Part shown: positions 5,478-6,707 of the stretch, piece by piece | Numbering within the stretch: position 1 is the stretch's first letter | How the letters are laid out: the number at the start of each line of letters is the position of its first letter | From: an uncultured Fibrobacter sp. | GTDB lineage: Bacteria; Fibrobacterota; Fibrobacteria; Fibrobacterales; Fibrobacteraceae | Assembly: GCF_937877005.1 (NCBI RefSeq) | Contig: NZ_CALEFV010000086.1 | Coordinates: 1-6,707 of the forward strand | Direction: 5' to 3' | DNA length: 6,707 bases | Made by a program: the position numbers and the translations under genes | Notes under the pieces: model-generated | The model's input: only the letters and a program-made list of their open reading frames with translations | Told to the model about the DNA's origin: nothing | The model's database searches: none

Positions 5478-6287
5478 TGCTGGTGGGTTGTTATCGTCCA
5501 GTCCAGGCAGATCCGGGTTCGGTTGGATGTTATCGAGTGGATCTTCCGGTTCCACGATCAGGTTGTAGTAGACGTTGTTCTTCAGTTCGTCCTCGATGTA
5601 GAACAGCGTTCCGCCCATGGCCGAACCGCATCCGGCACAGGCACCCTGGTAACGGATCTTCAGACGGTTGTCTTCGGTGAGGTCGAGTATTTCGACATCG
5701 CCACCGTCGCCCTGCAGCATGCCTCGTACGGACTGGTGCAGCCAGGCTTCTATCTTCTCGATTTTCTGGACCTTCGTCATGGCGTTCCATTCGGCATCAG
5801 CCTCGGCACGGCCCTCGGCGGTCTGGGTGCGGTACTTGATGCGCTCCATTTTTTCGCGAACAAGAATTGCCGTTCCCTTCTTTTCTGGATAGGTCTCGAG
5901 AATGCGCTTGATCAGCGTATTCATCTGCTTGATTTCGGGGGCAGTTTCGGCGATGGCCGGTACATCCGGCGTATCGCGGAGTTCCAGTTCCAAGCTTTCG
6001 GCGGTAATGGCACAGGCTTCGTCCACGGTAACCATCTGAATTTTTTTGCAGAAGGTATCGGCAAGAGCCGTAAAGATCGGGCCTCCGTAGGTGAAGAATC
6101 GCGTTTCCAGAATTTTGTCGCAGTCCGGATCGATCATCAGGTAGACCTTGAGGCTTGCTTCCTTGACATCGACCAGGGCAAGGCCCTTTTCGTCGGCTTC
6201 AATCTGGAAAATGGCACCCCTGTACTTGGGGGCCTTGGCAATTTCTTGCAACTTCTGGGAAAGACTTGCGCATTGTTCTTCGTTCAT
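5466..6287 (-). CDS. NifU/NfuA-like iron-sulfur cluster protein with degenerate IscU-like N-terminus
   Basis: The protein is 273 residues from ATG 6287. The C-terminal Nfu domain (about 172-246) is clear: DGGD at 194-197 and GACAGCGSAMGGTLFYIEDEL with the CxxC pair C217/C220, which in this family binds a [4Fe-4S] cluster between two subunits for delivery to client proteins. Residues about 35-110 resemble the IscU scaffold fold (ETRFFTYGG, VDEACAITAESLELEL, then a proline), but the scaffold cysteines appear lost. IscU has YGCGSA where this has YGGPIF, and the PACGD and HCS motifs have no counterpart. The middle (about 115-185) is charged and helical, without the four cysteines of NifU's ferredoxin domain. 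The tail (about 247-273) is Pro/Asp/Asn-rich. An upstream in-frame TTG (6317) lies in the terminator T-run and is unlikely. There is no Shine-Dalgarno sequence before ATG. It is probably a carrier protein like NfuA rather than a scaffold. Confidence 0.85.
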   Translation of the reverse strand: MNEEQCASLSQKLQEIAKAPKYRGAIFQIEADEKGLALVDVKEASLKVYLMIDPDCDKILETRFFTYGGPIFTALADTFCKKIQMVTVDEACAITAESLELELRDTPDVPAIAETAPEIKQMNTLIKRILETYPEKKGTAILVREKMERIKYRTQTAEGRAEADAEWNAMTKVQKIEKIEAWLHQSVRGMLQGDGGDVEILDLTEDNRLKIRYQGACAGCGSAMGGTLFYIEDELKNNVYYNLIVEPEDPLDNIQPNPDLPGLDDNNPPASLF

Positions 6288-6292
6288 GGCGC

Positions 6293-6300
6293 CAAATTTA
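6293..6300 (-). promoter_or_regulatory. Bacteroidota-type TAnnTTTG box just before the NifU-like gene
   Basis: TAAATTTG (6300-6293, minus strand) exactly matches the TAnnTTTG -7 element. It ends five bases before the ATG at 6287, so the usual start-site spacing would put transcription at or within a base or two of the start codon. That fits the absence of a Shine-Dalgarno sequence. TTTTTG (6320-6315) lies 14 bases upstream, closer than the typical -33 spacing. Only about 28 bases separate the upstream terminator's T-run from the start codon, so a promoter is needed here or inside the terminator. Confidence 0.4.
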
Positions 6301-6315
6301 GAAAATTTATGGAAC

Positions 6316-6341
6316 AAAAAGGACCCCGTCTAGGCGGGGCC
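6316..6341 (-). terminator. Intrinsic terminator of glgC
   Basis: On the minus strand GGCCCCG (6341-6335), loop CCTAGA, CGGGGTCC (6328-6321) forms a GC-rich stem of seven pairs with one bulged base, followed directly by TTTTT (6320-6316). It begins about 50 bases after the glgC stop codon and is correctly oriented to end that transcript, separating it from the NifU-like gene. On the plus strand the stem is followed by GTATTTTG, a weaker T-tract that might give some two-way activity. Confidence 0.85.
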
Positions 6342-6393
6342 GTATTTTGTAGGGGTGTTGTGTCGCATGCAGTTGCTTGCAACGCTCGCCTTA

Positions 6394-6707
6394 TTAAGCC
6401 TTGATTATGGTATCCTTGGCGAGCACGACAATTCCGGATTCGGTCACGTGGAACAGTTTCTTGTCGCGTTCCAGGTCGTAGCCAATCTGGAACCCTGCCG
6501 GAATGTGCAGGCCCTTTTCGATGATGGCGCGGCGCACCTTGGCACCCGGGCCAATCGTGACGTTCGGGAAGAGGATGGATTCCTCGACAAGAGCGTCTTT
6601 TTGGATGGTGACGCCGGGCGAGAGGATGCTCTTGACTACGGTGCCACCGCCGATGATGCAGCCCGAAGATACAATGGAATCAATTGCTGCACCTTGGTGT
6701 GCGTCGC
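6394..6707 (-). CDS. glgC: Glucose-1-phosphate adenylyltransferase, C-terminal part (5' end outside window)
   Basis: The last 103 residues and stop codon are visible; roughly three quarters of a normal GlgC (about 420-430 residues) lies beyond the right edge. What is seen is the left-handed beta-helix domain with its hexapeptide-like repeats. It includes AAIDSIVSSGCIIGGGTV, SILSPGVTIQKDALVEESIL, FPNVTIGPGAKVRRAIIEKG and HIPAGFQIGYD, then a terminal strand ending in VVLAKDTIIKA. These are characteristic of GlgC, which makes ADP-glucose from glucose-1-phosphate and ATP as the committed step of bacterial glycogen synthesis; this domain mediates oligomer contacts and allosteric control. The catalytic nucleotidyltransferase domain and start are not visible. 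A strong terminator follows at 6341-6316, so glgC is the last gene of its transcript. A related sugar-nucleotide pyrophosphorylase is possible but less likely given the close match. Confidence 0.93.
   Translation of the reverse strand, partial: DAHQGAAIDSIVSSGCIIGGGTVVKSILSPGVTIQKDALVEESILFPNVTIGPGAKVRRAIIEKGLHIPAGFQIGYDLERDKKLFHVTESGIVVLAKDTIIKA

Noticed and set aside
5466..5480. C-terminal PASLF of the NifU-like protein as a beta-clamp-binding motif
   Set aside because: It only loosely resembles QLxLF and nothing else links this protein to DNA replication.
6288..6317. TTG start at 6317 giving a ten-residue longer NifU-like protein
   Set aside because: That codon falls in the T-run of the glgC terminator with no ribosome-binding site, and the added residues are not family-like. 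ATG 6287 is preferred.
6371..6383. Inverted repeat GTTGC-TT-GCAAC between the glgC stop and its terminator
   Set aside because: The two-base loop is too tight for an RNA hairpin and there is no second copy nearby. It is probably fortuitous.
5523..6404. Long plus-strand open frame (293 codons) antisense to the NifU-like gene
   Set aside because: The opposite strand encodes recognisable Nfu motifs with natural composition. The antisense product has no recognisable motif and runs on through the glgC terminator. It is a shadow of codon bias.

Overview
The window looks like ordinary core chromosome from a Gram-negative bacterium of the Fibrobacterota/Bacteroidota (FCB) group, most likely a Fibrobacter relative. 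This is inferred from three things: small lipoproteins with clear lipoboxes, a DUF3098-like membrane protein (a family I know mainly from Bacteroidota), and promoter-like TAnnTTTG boxes of the Bacteroidota type. I see no mobile element, tRNA, rRNA, CRISPR array or phage gene. Genes are tightly packed. No gap exceeds about 111 bases, so no long empty stretch needs explaining.

Left two thirds (1-3975, all minus strand). Transcription appears to start near 4010 and run leftward through a 101-residue coiled-coil lipoprotein, phoH (PhoH-family ATPase), pgpH (seven-transmembrane HD phosphodiesterase of the cyclic-di-AMP-degrading type) and a 46-residue mini-lipoprotein. Gaps are 9, 2 and 20 bases. 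Two junctions carry small perfect hairpins that involve a stop codon, a start codon or a Shine-Dalgarno sequence, as expected for translational coupling. A further small membrane-protein gene (DUF3098-like, cut by the left edge) follows and has a good promoter of its own. The phoH-pgpH pair is a widely conserved neighbourhood. The usual third member, ybeY, is absent and the mini-lipoprotein sits in its place.

Middle (3976-5465). A divergent promoter region separates the lipoprotein operon from a plus-strand Xaa-Pro aminopeptidase of family M24B (pepP-like) with all five metal ligands. Its -10 box overlaps the opposing -10 box almost completely.

Right (5466-6707, minus strand). Next comes a NifU/NfuA-like iron-sulfur protein, convergent with pepP. 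Its C-terminal Nfu domain keeps the CxxC pair, but its N-terminal IscU-like domain appears to have lost the cluster-scaffold cysteines. Upstream are a short AT-rich promoter region, a good intrinsic terminator, and the C-terminal beta-helix portion of glgC (ADP-glucose pyrophosphorylase, glycogen synthesis), which is cut by the right edge.

I did not find a dramatic new system. The observations most worth a second look are the degenerate scaffold domain of the NifU-like protein, the mini-lipoprotein with its sequestered ribosome-binding site behind pgpH, the possible leaderless FCB-type promoter of the NifU-like gene, and the superimposed divergent -10 boxes.
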